Source of the DNA: Roseiarcus sp963767245
GTDB lineage: Bacteria; Pseudomonadota; Alphaproteobacteria; Rhizobiales; Beijerinckiaceae
Reading direction: 5' to 3'
Length of the DNA: 64,000 nucleotides
NCBI GenBank assembly: GCA_963767245.1
Contig: CAVYDG010000003.1
Coordinates: 1-64,000, forward strand
Every line of letters begins with the position of its first letter. Position 1 is the first letter of the stretch. The notes below the pieces were generated by a model. The model was not told the DNA's origin. It saw nothing but the letters and a program-made list of their open reading frames with translations, and did not search any database. The position numbers and the translations under genes were made by a program. Below, piece after piece: positions 53,909 through 62,524 of this stretch.

Positions 53909-54799
53909 GGCCTGTCTTCAGTTGAGGAGGATGGCAGCGCAGGCGAGGTGAACGCCGGCGAGGAAGATCTTTGCGAGCTTGTCGTAACGCGTGGCTATAG
54001 CCCGGAAATGCTTGAGCTTATTGAAGAAACGCTCAATGAGATTGCGTTCGCAGTAGAGGGCGAAGTCGCACGGGCGCGGGGTTTTTCGGTTGGATTTTGA
54101 TGGGATGACGGGGGCGATCGCTCGATCATTGAGGGCGGCGATGAAGGCGTCGGCGTCGAACGCCTTGTCGGCGATCAAAGCGCCGGGATCGACGGCTTCG
54201 ATGAGAGGCTCGGCGCAAGTCAGATCGTGATCTTGGCCCGGGCTGAGCATCACCTCGACAGGATTGCCGAGGGCGTCGACGAGCGCGTGAATTTTGGTGG
54301 TCAATCCGCCGCGGGATCGGCCGATGGCTTGCGCGCCGTCTTTTTTTGGGCGCCGGCGCTATGCTGGTGAGCGCGCACGATAGTGGCGTCAATCATCATA
54401 TACTCGTTGTCGTGGTCGCTGGCCAAAAGCTTGAAAACCCGCTCGAAAACGCCGCTCTTGGCCCATCGGTTGAAGCGCTGATAGACGATCTTCCAGTCGC
54501 CAAAGCGCTCGGGCAGATCGCGCCAAGGAATGCCGGCGCGAAACCTGAAGAGAACGGCTTCGACGAACAGGCGATTGTCCGCCGCCGTGCCGCCCACATG
54601 GCCTTCACGGCCCGGCAGAATATCTTGGATCCGATCCCACTGGTCGTCGCGCAGGGCATATCGTCGCATCGGTCAGCCCCTCCTCGGGCCGACCACTCAC
54701 GAGTCAGACATTTGCTGATTCGGAAATCCCCGCGCATCCGAAACACAAAACGTTCTGCGTCCAATTCCAATCCGTTCTCGCCTCAACTGAAGACAAGCC
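53909..54799 (-). mobile_element. IS5 element 2 (891 bp)
   Basis: Inverted repeats GGCCTGTCTTCAGTTGAGG (53909 on) and CCTCAACTGAAGACAAGCC (ending 54799), one mismatch, flanked by CTAG (53905-53908 and 54800-54803). It is inserted precisely at the CTAG bordering IS1182 copy 2, so the two elements abut and share the tetranucleotide. Confidence 0.9.
53918..54669 (-). CDS. IS5-family transposase read through a -1 frameshift (about 250 aa)
   Basis: First frame from 54669: MRRYALRDDQWDRIQDILPG, AGIPWRDLPERFGDWKIVYQ, NEYMMIDATIVRAHQHSAGA (first Asp). At CCCAAAAAAAG (about 54340-54350) the zero-frame codons AAA AAG preceded by A form the slippery heptamer A-AAA-AAG. A -1 slip yields KKDGAQAIGRSRGGLTTKIH, then LIADKAFDADAFIAALNDRA (second Asp) and ERNLIERFFNKLKHFRAIAT (Glu), ending at 53918. 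The position, just between the first and second catalytic blocks, is usual for IS5-type programmed frameshifting, so the element may be functional. Confidence 0.85.
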
Positions 54800-54803
54800 C
54801 TAG

Positions 54804-55316
54804 GTAACTCATGACTATAAATCGTCCGCACTGCACAATTCGAACGGGTATTGGCTAGGGGAGGGGTTTCGGCGGATCAGGCGAACGCGAACGCCGCGGG
54901 CGACGACACGATCGGGGGTCATCCGCCGAACGATGTCCGGTCGACGTCGTCCCGCTACGATCGGTTCGACCTCAGAGAGGAGACCGTACAACCCCAGGCA
55001 AATTCCAGCGACTATAGGCGTGTGGCGATTCGGTGCGCCGGCCGCGCCTCGAGGCCGCAGTCGCTGCGCCTCCGCGCGCTCCTCGAGACACGAGGAGCCC
55101 GCGCCCTTCCGTCAAACTGCAACACGCTCCGCGGTCCTCAGACCTTGGCCTGAGAGCTGTGTTCGCAGACCGCCAACAGCGAATCATACAAATTGATCGG
55201 GACAACAATTCGATCAAGAACATCTTCGGCCATACGGCGCAATTGTCGGATCGATCGAAAGCAAGTGGCGAATACGTGGCCAAGGTTCGCGCCGGCTCGA
55301 CCGCCTCCGCTCTGGC
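54804..55316. other. No recognised gene
   Basis: About 510 bp between IS5 element 2 and the flavoprotein gene. A plus-strand frame around 55150-55330 reads RIIQIDRDNNSIKNIFG but has no start, ribosome-binding site or family features. The left part probably held the upstream region of the beta-helix gene before the insertions. Confidence 0.35.
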
Positions 55317-56687
55317 TTATGGCGACAGCTCTTCGAACACCGTCGGCACGAGTTCGGATACTGTCGGGTGGATGGCGACGACACGGGTATAAGCGGTCGC
55401 CGTGATGCCCGCGGCCATCGCTTCGATAACGCCGTGGATCGCCTCATCGCCGCCCGGCCCGAGGATCGCGGCGCCAAGAATCGCATCGCTCTGACCGTCG
55501 ACGACCACTTTCATGAATCCTTGCGTCTCGCCCTTCTCCACCGCACGCGCGACCCGGGTCATCGGCCGCTTGCCGACGCGGACAGCGCGCCCTTTGGCTT
55601 TCGCCTCCGCTTCGGTCAGGCCGACCCGTCCGAGCGGGGGATCGACATAGAGCGCGTAGACCGGGATGCGATCGGTCACCCTTCGCCGCGCGCCGTCGAG
55701 CAGGTTGTCGGCGACAATCTCGTAGTCGTTGTATGCCGTATGGGTGAAGGCGCCGCGGCCGTTACAGTCGCCGAGCGCCCAGATGTGCGGCGCGCTGGCC
55801 CGGAGTTCGTCGTCGACCACGATATAGCCGCGCGGATCGACCGCGACGCCAGCCGCCTCGAGCCCGAGATCGTCGGTGTTCGGCCTGCGGCCGACGGCGA
55901 GGAGCACGTGCGAGCCCACCACGACGGGCTCGCCGCTTTGGCAGTTGACGCCGACTTCGATGTCGGCGCCGCGCGGGGCGAAGCGGACGCACTCCGCGTC
56001 GCAGCGGACTGCGATGCCCTCCGCCTCCAGGATAGCGTGGACCCCGTCGGAGACGTCCGGGTCTTCTCTGGCGACGAGACGCGGCGCCTTCTCGATCACG
56101 GTGACGTCCGCGCCCAGCCGCCGGAAAATCTGGGCGAACTCGACCCCGATGTAGCTTCCACCGACAATCGTCAGATGACGCGGCAGAGCACGGAGTTCGA
56201 GCAGAGTCGAGTTGGTATGCGCGCCAACGTCATCGACGCCAGGAAAATCCGGGATCACCGCCCGAGCGCCGACGTCGATGAAGACCCAGTCGGCCTCCAG
56301 CGTTTTACCCGCGACCTCGATTGCGTGGGCCGAAACGAAGCGGGCGTGGCCCTCGACCACTTTGCAGTTGGCCATGCTCCCGAGCCAGGATTCGAGGCCA
56401 GCCCGTTTATCACCGACCACCCTGTTCATGCGCGCCATCACCGCTGCAAAATCGACGCCGACCGGTCCGGCAGTGACTCCGTAATCGGCGGCGCGCCGGG
56501 CGAGATGGGCCGCATAAGCGCTCGCGACCAGAGTCTTGGTGGGCGTACAGCCGACATTCACGCAGGTTCCCCCGAGGAGCTTGCGCTCTATGAGAGCGAC
56601 CGTCTTGCCCGCCCTTGCGAGCCGCCCCGCCATCGGCGCTCCGGCCTGGCCGGCCCCGATGACAATGGCGTCGAAGCGGCGGCTCAT
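55317..56687 (-). CDS. Mercuric-reductase-like pyridine nucleotide-disulfide oxidoreductase (456 aa)
   Basis: Class I flavoprotein disulfide reductase. FAD loop AIVIGAGQAGAPMAGRLA (residues 8-25), redox pair Cys42/Cys47 in GGTCVNVGCTPTK, NAD(P) domain TIVGGSYIGVEFAQIF, FAD-ribityl Asp in HIWALGDCNG, and C-terminal dimer-interface HPTVSELVPT with the His-Glu dyad. It lacks the N-terminal metal-binding domain and the C-terminal vicinal Cys pair that handle Hg(II), and no other mer genes are present. It is therefore better called a general disulfide reductase of the family. Start MSRRFDAIV at 56687. Confidence 0.9.
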   Translation of the reverse strand: MSRRFDAIVIGAGQAGAPMAGRLARAGKTVALIERKLLGGTCVNVGCTPTKTLVASAYAAHLARRAADYGVTAGPVGVDFAAVMARMNRVVGDKRAGLESWLGSMANCKVVEGHARFVSAHAIEVAGKTLEADWVFIDVGARAVIPDFPGVDDVGAHTNSTLLELRALPRHLTIVGGSYIGVEFAQIFRRLGADVTVIEKAPRLVAREDPDVSDGVHAILEAEGIAVRCDAECVRFAPRGADIEVGVNCQSGEPVVVGSHVLLAVGRRPNTDDLGLEAAGVAVDPRGYIVVDDELRASAPHIWALGDCNGRGAFTHTAYNDYEIVADNLLDGARRRVTDRIPVYALYVDPPLGRVGLTEAEAKAKGRAVRVGKRPMTRVARAVEKGETQGFMKVVVDGQSDAILGAAILGPGGDEAIHGVIEAMAAGITATAYTRVVAIHPTVSELVPTVFEELSP

Positions 56688-56905
56688 CCGAGCGCCCACC
56701 CATTGCTTTGGCGAGACAGTCGGGACCCTATTTTCAGATCGAATTCAGGCACGGAGAATGCCCCAGCGTCGGAGGAGGCTGGACCAACACTAGCGTCTAG
56801 GCGACACCATCGTCTACTAGCCGCCCCCGCGGTTCCGCTCAGGATCGAGATCTTCCGGCGTCGGAGGCGCTCGATCCGGCGGGCGGCGTGGTCTAGGCTG
56901 AGAAC

Positions 56906-58657
56906 ATGGCGCGATTGTTGTCGGTCAATGTCGGTCTGCCACGCGACATCGCGTGGAAGGGTAAGACGGTACACACCGGCATCTGGAAGGTTCCGGTGCA
57001 GGGACGCCTTCGCGCCCGCAGGTTGAACCTGGACGGAGACGGTCAGGGCGATCTCGCGGGCCACGGAGGGGAGCACCGCGCGGTATTCGTCTACCAGATC
57101 GAGTCCTACCGCTATTGGCAGGTTGAGCTCGGAAGATCCGACTTTGTCTACGGACAATTCGGCGAGAACTTCACGGTCGAAGATCTCCCTGACGACGGCG
57201 TCTGCGTCGGCGATCGCTATCGGATCGGCAGGGCTTTGTTCGAGGTCACGCAGCCTCGGGTCACCTGCTATCGCGTCGGCATTCGCATGAACGAGCCTCG
57301 CATGGCGGCGTTCCTGACCTCCAGCGGGCGGCCCGGATTCTACTTCCGCGTCCTTGAGGAAGGCGACGTCGGCGCCGGCGACGAGATCGTGAAGGTCGAG
57401 GAGAGCGAGGCGCGGATGTCGGTCGCCGAGGTCAACGCGCTGCTCTATTCACCTCAGCACCCGCACGACCGATTGGAACGCGCGTCGCGGATTGCGGCGC
57501 TTTCGCCCGGCTGGCGGTCGTCGTTCACCGCCTTGCTGGCCAGTCGGTCGGACGGCAATGCGGGCCTCGCGCCGGCATCGGCTGCGCACCCAGCCGCGCC
57601 TGGATTCTGGCCGCTGAAGGTCATCATGATCGGCCAGGAATCAGCTGATGTCGTGTCGCTGACGATGCAGCGCCCCGACGGCGAGCCGCTGCTGGAAGCG
57701 CTGCCAGGCCAGTATGTCGTGCTGCGCCTTCGACCAAGCGCCGGCGCCGCGCCGATCTTTCGCAGCTACTCGCTTTCGGGACCCGCCTCGACGGATCGCT
57801 ATCGGATCAGCGTGAAGATCGAGCCGAACGGCGTCGGCGGCGCTTACTTGAGAGACCACGTGCGAGCGGGCGACAATCTCGAGGTCAGCTCGCCGCGCGG
57901 GAGCTTCGTCCTGCAATCCGGCGACAGGCCGGTAGCGCTCCTCAGTGCGGGAATCGGGGCGACGCCGGTCCTCGCAATGCTCTATGCCATGCAGTCGGCG
58001 CGTTCGACGCGTCCGGTGCTGTGGCTGCACGCTGCGCGCGACGGAAGTCACCTTCCATTCGCCGCCGAGGTTCGGCACCTTGTCTCAGATCTGGGGCGCG
58101 GCCGCGCTTACGTCTGTTTCAGTCAGCCCGAGGTCGCCGACCGGCTCGGAACGGACTTCGACGCCGTGGGCCGTCTCTCGCGGGCGATGTTCGACAACGT
58201 CGGCCTGATACCAGACACCGACGTCTACCTATGTGGGCCAAGCCGCTTCATGGCGGACATGAGAGCCGCCTTGACGGATTTCGGCGTCAAACCGGACCAT
58301 ATTCACGTCGAGATCTTCAAGGGTGGCGAGTCGTCGACGCCGGGGATCGCCGGCGGAGTGATGAAGACTCCGCATCGGCCTCCGCTCGACTTAGAAACCG
58401 GTCCCCTCGTCTCGTTCGCGCGTAGCGGCATCGCCGCCCACTGGAATCCGTCGGCGTATCAGAGCCTGTTGGAACTCGCCGAGGCGTGCGACGTCCCGGT
58501 GCGCTGGGCATGCCGGACCGGCGTCTGCCACAATTGTGAAAGCGGTCTCATCTCGGGAAACGTCGCATACGAGCCTCAGCCGCTCGATCCGCCGGCGACC
58601 GGCAACCTGCTCATCTGCTGTTCGCGTCCAGTCGGCGACATCGTTGTCGATCTGTGA
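56906..58657 (+). CDS. MOSC domain fused to ferredoxin reductase and 2Fe-2S ferredoxin (583 aa)
   Basis: Residues 1-165: MOSC domain (molybdenum-cofactor sulfurase C-terminal type), with LDGDGQGDLAGHGGEHRAVF, FGENFTVEDLPDDGVCVGDR and TCYRVGIRMN. Then a 3-alpha-like helical segment (SVAEVNALLYSPQHPHDRLE). Residues 235-475: FAD and NAD(P) reductase domains (FRSYSLSGPASTDRYRI, LLSAGIGATPVLAMLYAM, DVYLCGPSRFM). C-terminal plant-type ferredoxin has WACRTGVCHNCESG and a final LICCSRPVGDIVVDL supplying four Cys. YiiM-like MOSC proteins act on N-hydroxylated compounds with electron partners; here all parts are in one chain. Divergent from the flavoprotein gene, 218 bp apart. Confidence 0.92.
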   Translation: MARLLSVNVGLPRDIAWKGKTVHTGIWKVPVQGRLRARRLNLDGDGQGDLAGHGGEHRAVFVYQIESYRYWQVELGRSDFVYGQFGENFTVEDLPDDGVCVGDRYRIGRALFEVTQPRVTCYRVGIRMNEPRMAAFLTSSGRPGFYFRVLEEGDVGAGDEIVKVEESEARMSVAEVNALLYSPQHPHDRLERASRIAALSPGWRSSFTALLASRSDGNAGLAPASAAHPAAPGFWPLKVIMIGQESADVVSLTMQRPDGEPLLEALPGQYVVLRLRPSAGAAPIFRSYSLSGPASTDRYRISVKIEPNGVGGAYLRDHVRAGDNLEVSSPRGSFVLQSGDRPVALLSAGIGATPVLAMLYAMQSARSTRPVLWLHAARDGSHLPFAAEVRHLVSDLGRGRAYVCFSQPEVADRLGTDFDAVGRLSRAMFDNVGLIPDTDVYLCGPSRFMADMRAALTDFGVKPDHIHVEIFKGGESSTPGIAGGVMKTPHRPPLDLETGPLVSFARSGIAAHWNPSAYQSLLELAEACDVPVRWACRTGVCHNCESGLISGNVAYEPQPLDPPATGNLLICCSRPVGDIVVDL

Positions 58658-58860
58658 CGGGTGGCGGAGAGGGACGACCGCCGAACGCGTGCAGGGCGGC
58701 GTGCGCCCATCGCGCCTCGCTCAACGATCGGGCAATTTGCGGGCGCTTGGGGTTTGAGGACATCGTCCGGGACGCGACGTGCTGTCAGGCCCCCTTGGTA
58801 TTATTTGTCACATAGCCACCAGAATGGTAGGCGTTCTGTAAAAGCAAGAAGGAGGGGGTT

Positions 58861-58935
58861 TTGATTGGGCTCCTTTGGACGTTCGCGTTAGTCTTTCTCG
58901 GCTGGCTCTTCTTCAAGATCGCCGAGCGGATGTGA
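58861..58935 (+). CDS. Possible 24-residue single-span membrane peptide
   Basis: An unusually strong ribosome-binding site (AAGAAGGAGGGGG, 58847-58859) is followed at once by TTG at 58861. The frame then reads IGLLWTFALVFLGWLFFKIA and ends ERM-stop at 58935. The product would be one hydrophobic helix with a short charged tail, like known bacterial membrane microproteins. The spacing to the TTG is short, and a GTG or ATG is absent, so the start is uncertain. It stands alone between two convergent genes. Confidence 0.4.
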   Translation: MIGLLWTFALVFLGWLFFKIAERM

Positions 58936-59046
58936 GGAAAACACCGGCAGCTTGGCGCTGTCCGAACAACGGCAGATCGTCTGTGTCAGGATCGCACGCC
59001 AGCTGCCGAGCGATCGCCGCGGCGAACAGCGCGATTGCAGCTCTTT

Positions 59047-61012
59047 TTACTTTGGCGCGAGTCGGTAGGCCGTGTAGCCACCAAAATCGCGCTGCTCGGT
59101 GACCGAATAACTGGCGAAGAAGAGCGCTGGCCAAGGGGTTGTCTGCGTGCGGTCGACCAGGATCCAGCCGGGCCGGTGCAGGTGTTGCGCGCCGTTGCGT
59201 ATGAAGGTCTCGACCTCGTCGTGCGGAAGAAGGGCGAAGGCGCCGACGTCGTTCATTGCGGTCCAGGCCGGCACGGGAGGTCCGTAAGGCAGAAGCATTG
59301 ACGGGGACACCCATACCGGCGCCCCCTCCCCTCGCGCGCGCAGCCATTCCTGGGCGGCGGCTGCGTCCGCCGCCGGCGCTGGCGCTGGCGTCTTTGGGGG
59401 GTCCGCGAGGCTCTGGTCCAGAAGCGCGGAAGAACTCCGCAGCGGCCAGGCGAATGTTGTTGATGAAATGGCTCGGCCCGATCTCCCAGGCTTCGCCTCT
59501 CTGGGCCGCTGCGTTCCAGGATTCAAAGCCGAAGGTGGCCAGAAGCGCCACCAGGCTCGCGAGGGCAACCTGAGCAAATCCGGAGGCCACATCCTTCAAA
59601 CCGATCGCTAGCGCCGTGGTCAGCGCAAGTACGACGAACGGCAGCAGATTCAGCACATTGTTGTCGTGGCTGCGCCCCAAATAATAGGAGCCCGCGGCCA
59701 AAAGACCCATCAGCGCGACGAACCCTAAGCGAATCCCGCGCGCGTCGGCCCGCAACTGGGCGACCGCCACGACCCCAGCAGCGGCGAGCGCAAGCCAGAT
59801 TGGACCCGTCGGATTGACCGGGAGAATTCCTGGGGGGTCGCGGACGTAGGCGGTAAAGCCGTCAATCGAAGGCCATTGGTGATAGACAACCCAGAACAGC
59901 GTCGCCAAGGCGGCGAAAGCCGCAGCTGTTGCAACGACCGCCACGCCAGCTCCGCGCAAGACTTCGATCGCCACGCCGGTCACACTCGCGGCGCCAATGT
60001 CTTGAGCGCGCCTCAGCGCGAGGTATGGCCACCAGACAACCGTGGCGTAGAAGGCCGCCTCTGGCGACCAAACCACACCCAGAAGCCACAGCGCATGCCC
60101 TACAGCGTCCAAACGGAAACCGCGTTCCTCGACCGCGATGATAAAACACAGCAGGGCGGCTAGCGGGAAAAACCGCAACCCGTCGACGGAAGGAGTGGCG
60201 ATCGGTCCCTTGAAGTCCGGCGGATAACCGGTCCACATCAGAATAGCGCAGGCCATTGCGGCGAGCGGGACGAGCGCCAGACCCATCGGCAGTCTGCGGG
60301 TCAGCAGGACCACGGAACCCGCCATCGCCAGGAGATAGAGCAGATTGGTCGCGGCTGCGGTGATGTAGGCCCCCGACCAACACTCTTGGCCGCAAAGGGC
60401 GGCGACAAGCAGCGTAGGGCCCATTCCATATTGTACGGGATAGTCTTGGAATGGGATCGACCCGCCCAGAAGGGCCTGGGACGAGCCGACATAGACGGAC
60501 CAGTGGTGCCACACGGTTCCAAAGCCTTGGGGAGACCCCATGACGCCGGTGAACGAGACCGCTGCGACCCCCAAAAGCAATACCACCAGAAGCGACGGCA
60601 AAGGGGCGCGCCCCTCGGTTCTGGGCAGCAGGCGCGGAAGCGCTACAGCCAATACGCCCACAATCAGGAAGATCCCGGCCCGAGTTGCATCCAGCCGCAA
60701 GCTCGGGTCCCACCACGTGGCCGCGGCAACCAGAGGCAGGGCCAGGAGCCCACCGATGGCATATCCGGCGCCCGAAAAGAGGAGCGGCGCTGCGAATGCA
60801 ATCGAAAGGACCAGCGGACTTGTAAGCCCCGGCCACGGACGCACCGCGAGCAGCGCAAGTCCGGCGACGGCCAGCGCCGCGCCATAAACTCGGTCGATTG
60901 TCCATGCCGAAGGATATTTGTAGGCTCGCAGCTGCAGAGCGAAAGGGAGAATGCAGGCGACAACCAACAGGACGCCGTACACCGCCAACAGCGCGGCCTT
61001 TTGCTCAATCAC
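59047..61012 (-). pseudogene. Large polytopic membrane protein with one frameshift
   Basis: From 61012 the frame runs through about 12 or more membrane helices (e.g. ALLAVYGVLLVVACILPFAL, LLALPLVAAATWWDPSLRL, ALVPLAAMACAILMWTGYPP, LNLLPFVVLALTTALAIGL) to LAAAEFFRA. There, near 59430, one base of shift leads to LLDQSLADPPKTPAPAPAAD and the hydrophilic C-terminus LPYGPPVPAWTAMNDVGAFA, FFASYSVTEQRDFGGYTAYR, ending at 59047. Without the shift the tail is an Arg-rich nonsense sequence. Total about 655 residues. The helix count, large loop and C-terminal periplasmic domain resemble polysaccharide polymerase or glycosyltransferase membrane proteins, but no family was recognised. Confidence 0.65.
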
Positions 61013-61166
61013 AAACGCGTCCTTTCTTCGATTAGCCGCCCGAGCGTCAGCAGTTTAGGGAGGTCCGCGTCGTTTAACTCGGTGAGCCGTCACGTCAACC
61101 GGGGCGTGGCGCAAAGTGGCCGGCCGAAGCAATGGCGGATCACCTTTCGGTCAAACCGGGCGCGAT

Positions 61167-61880
61167 TCAGGCCCTTGCCGAGACGAAATGAGACTGCGCG
61201 AGCCAGCGGGTCGCCGCGATCGCCTCGAGAACGGGCTCGATCGCGAGGATCGGTCGCGCCGCGGCTTTCGGCAGACCTGGCAACAGAAAGTCTTTGGTCG
61301 TCACGGTCACGTCCCGCCAACCCGCCAGCGGAAGCGCCCGACTCAACTGGCCGGGGGTGAACGCCATTTCGTCGGGTTCGAGCCTGGCGAACCGGCGACC
61401 GGCGCGTGTGCCGAAGATGAAGGCGCAATAGGGATTGAGGAAATTGGGCTCGATGAAGGCGAGGCCCCCGCCGGCGTTGCTGAGGGAATGCAAGGCGCGC
61501 AACACGTCGTCGAGGCGCAGCACCAGATGGTGCAGGATGCCGTTGCCGAACACCAGATCGAACCGGCCGAAACGTCCGAGGTCGTCGGCGAGGAGGTCCA
61601 GTTTTTCGAAACTGAGGTTTGGGAGCGAATAGGTCTTTCTCGCGTGATCCAGAAATTTGTCGCTGATATCGACGGCGACCACCTCGAGTCCCGTCTTGAC
61701 AGCCATATGCGCCGCCGCGGCGCCGGAACCGCAGCCGAGTTCGAGAATCCGTCGCGCCCCAACCTTCTTGGCCACCTCGACGAACCAGTCATTGCGCCGG
61801 GTCGCTCGTAGCGGCGTGGAGCCAACAGACGCGAAAATCTGGTTGAATCCACGTTCGTCCTGAAGATTAATTTTCGCCAC
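61167..61880 (-). CDS. Class I SAM-dependent methyltransferase (237 aa)
   Basis: SAM-binding motif ILELGCGSGAAAAHMAVKTG, motif II VVAVDISDKFLDHARKTYSL, and GRFDLVFGNGILHHLVLRLD. The C-terminal cap (YCAFIFGTRAGRRFARLEPD, WRDVTVTTKDFLLPG) is like methyltransferases found in surface-polysaccharide clusters. Lies 9 bp from a GtrA gene on the same strand. Acceptor unknown, possibly a lipid-linked sugar. Confidence 0.9.
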   Translation of the reverse strand: MAKINLQDERGFNQIFASVGSTPLRATRRNDWFVEVAKKVGARRILELGCGSGAAAAHMAVKTGLEVVAVDISDKFLDHARKTYSLPNLSFEKLDLLADDLGRFGRFDLVFGNGILHHLVLRLDDVLRALHSLSNAGGGLAFIEPNFLNPYCAFIFGTRAGRRFARLEPDEMAFTPGQLSRALPLAGWRDVTVTTKDFLLPGLPKAAARPILAIEPVLEAIAATRWLAQSHFVSARA

Positions 61881-61889
61881 TGCCGACCT

Positions 61890-62267
61890 TTAGATTTCGG
61901 AATGGGCCTGTCGGCCCCAACCAAAGACGAAACGGCGCATCCCGACAAAGCCGACCCCCGCGAGCACGGGCAAGAGGAGCGCCTGCGCCCATAGGGGCCC
62001 CAGGCCCGCCCATATCAGGGCACGCAGCAAGAGAAAATTCAGACCGCCAAGGGCGGCGTAAAAAACGAGGAAACGGGGCAGCAGCCGATGGGACGTATCG
62101 CCGAACACGAGGCCCCCATAGCTGAAAAAGTTGAACAGGATCGCCAGCACCGTCGAACTGCCGACTGCCAGCCAAATCGGCGCGCCGCCAAGCACGAAAG
62201 CGGCATAGCAGAAATAGCCGAACGCCGTGTTGAGTCCGCCGACAGCAAGGTAGCGCAAGAAAGTCAT
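61890..62267 (-). CDS. GtrA-like four-helix membrane protein (125 aa)
   Basis: Start MTFLRYLAVGGLNTAFGYFC at 62267 is the canonical GtrA N-terminus. Further helices are IWLAVGSSTVLAILFNFFSY and FLVFYAALGGLNFLLLRAL, and the C-terminal GFVGMRRFVFG is the family end signature. GtrA proteins probably move lipid-linked sugars across the inner membrane. Pairs with the adjacent methyltransferase. Confidence 0.92.
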   Translation of the reverse strand: MTFLRYLAVGGLNTAFGYFCYAAFVLGGAPIWLAVGSSTVLAILFNFFSYGGLVFGDTSHRLLPRFLVFYAALGGLNFLLLRALIWAGLGPLWAQALLLPVLAGVGFVGMRRFVFGWGRQAHSEI

Positions 62268-62524
62268 TCGATCGCTTTTCGTTGGGCAACCTCGTCCGCC
62301 GCACCACTCGACGTCAGAAAACCCCCGGCGCCTTTCGCTCTGCCGTGGACGTTTCGGCGGGAGCGGGAGCGCGATTGAATTCATTGTCACGCTCGTTCCA
62401 GCCTGGCAAATGGGATTGCCGCGTTTCCTGAATTGTGAGCATCTTATGGGCTGATGACATCGCAAACCACGCATGCTAGGCGTCCCAACCCAAGCGTACT
62501 GGTCGCCGGAGGAGCGGCGTGTTT

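Noticed and set aside
55317..56687. True mercuric reductase (merA)
   Set aside because: No C-terminal vicinal Cys pair, no N-terminal metal-binding domain and no merR, merT or merP nearby; kept only as a family-level call.
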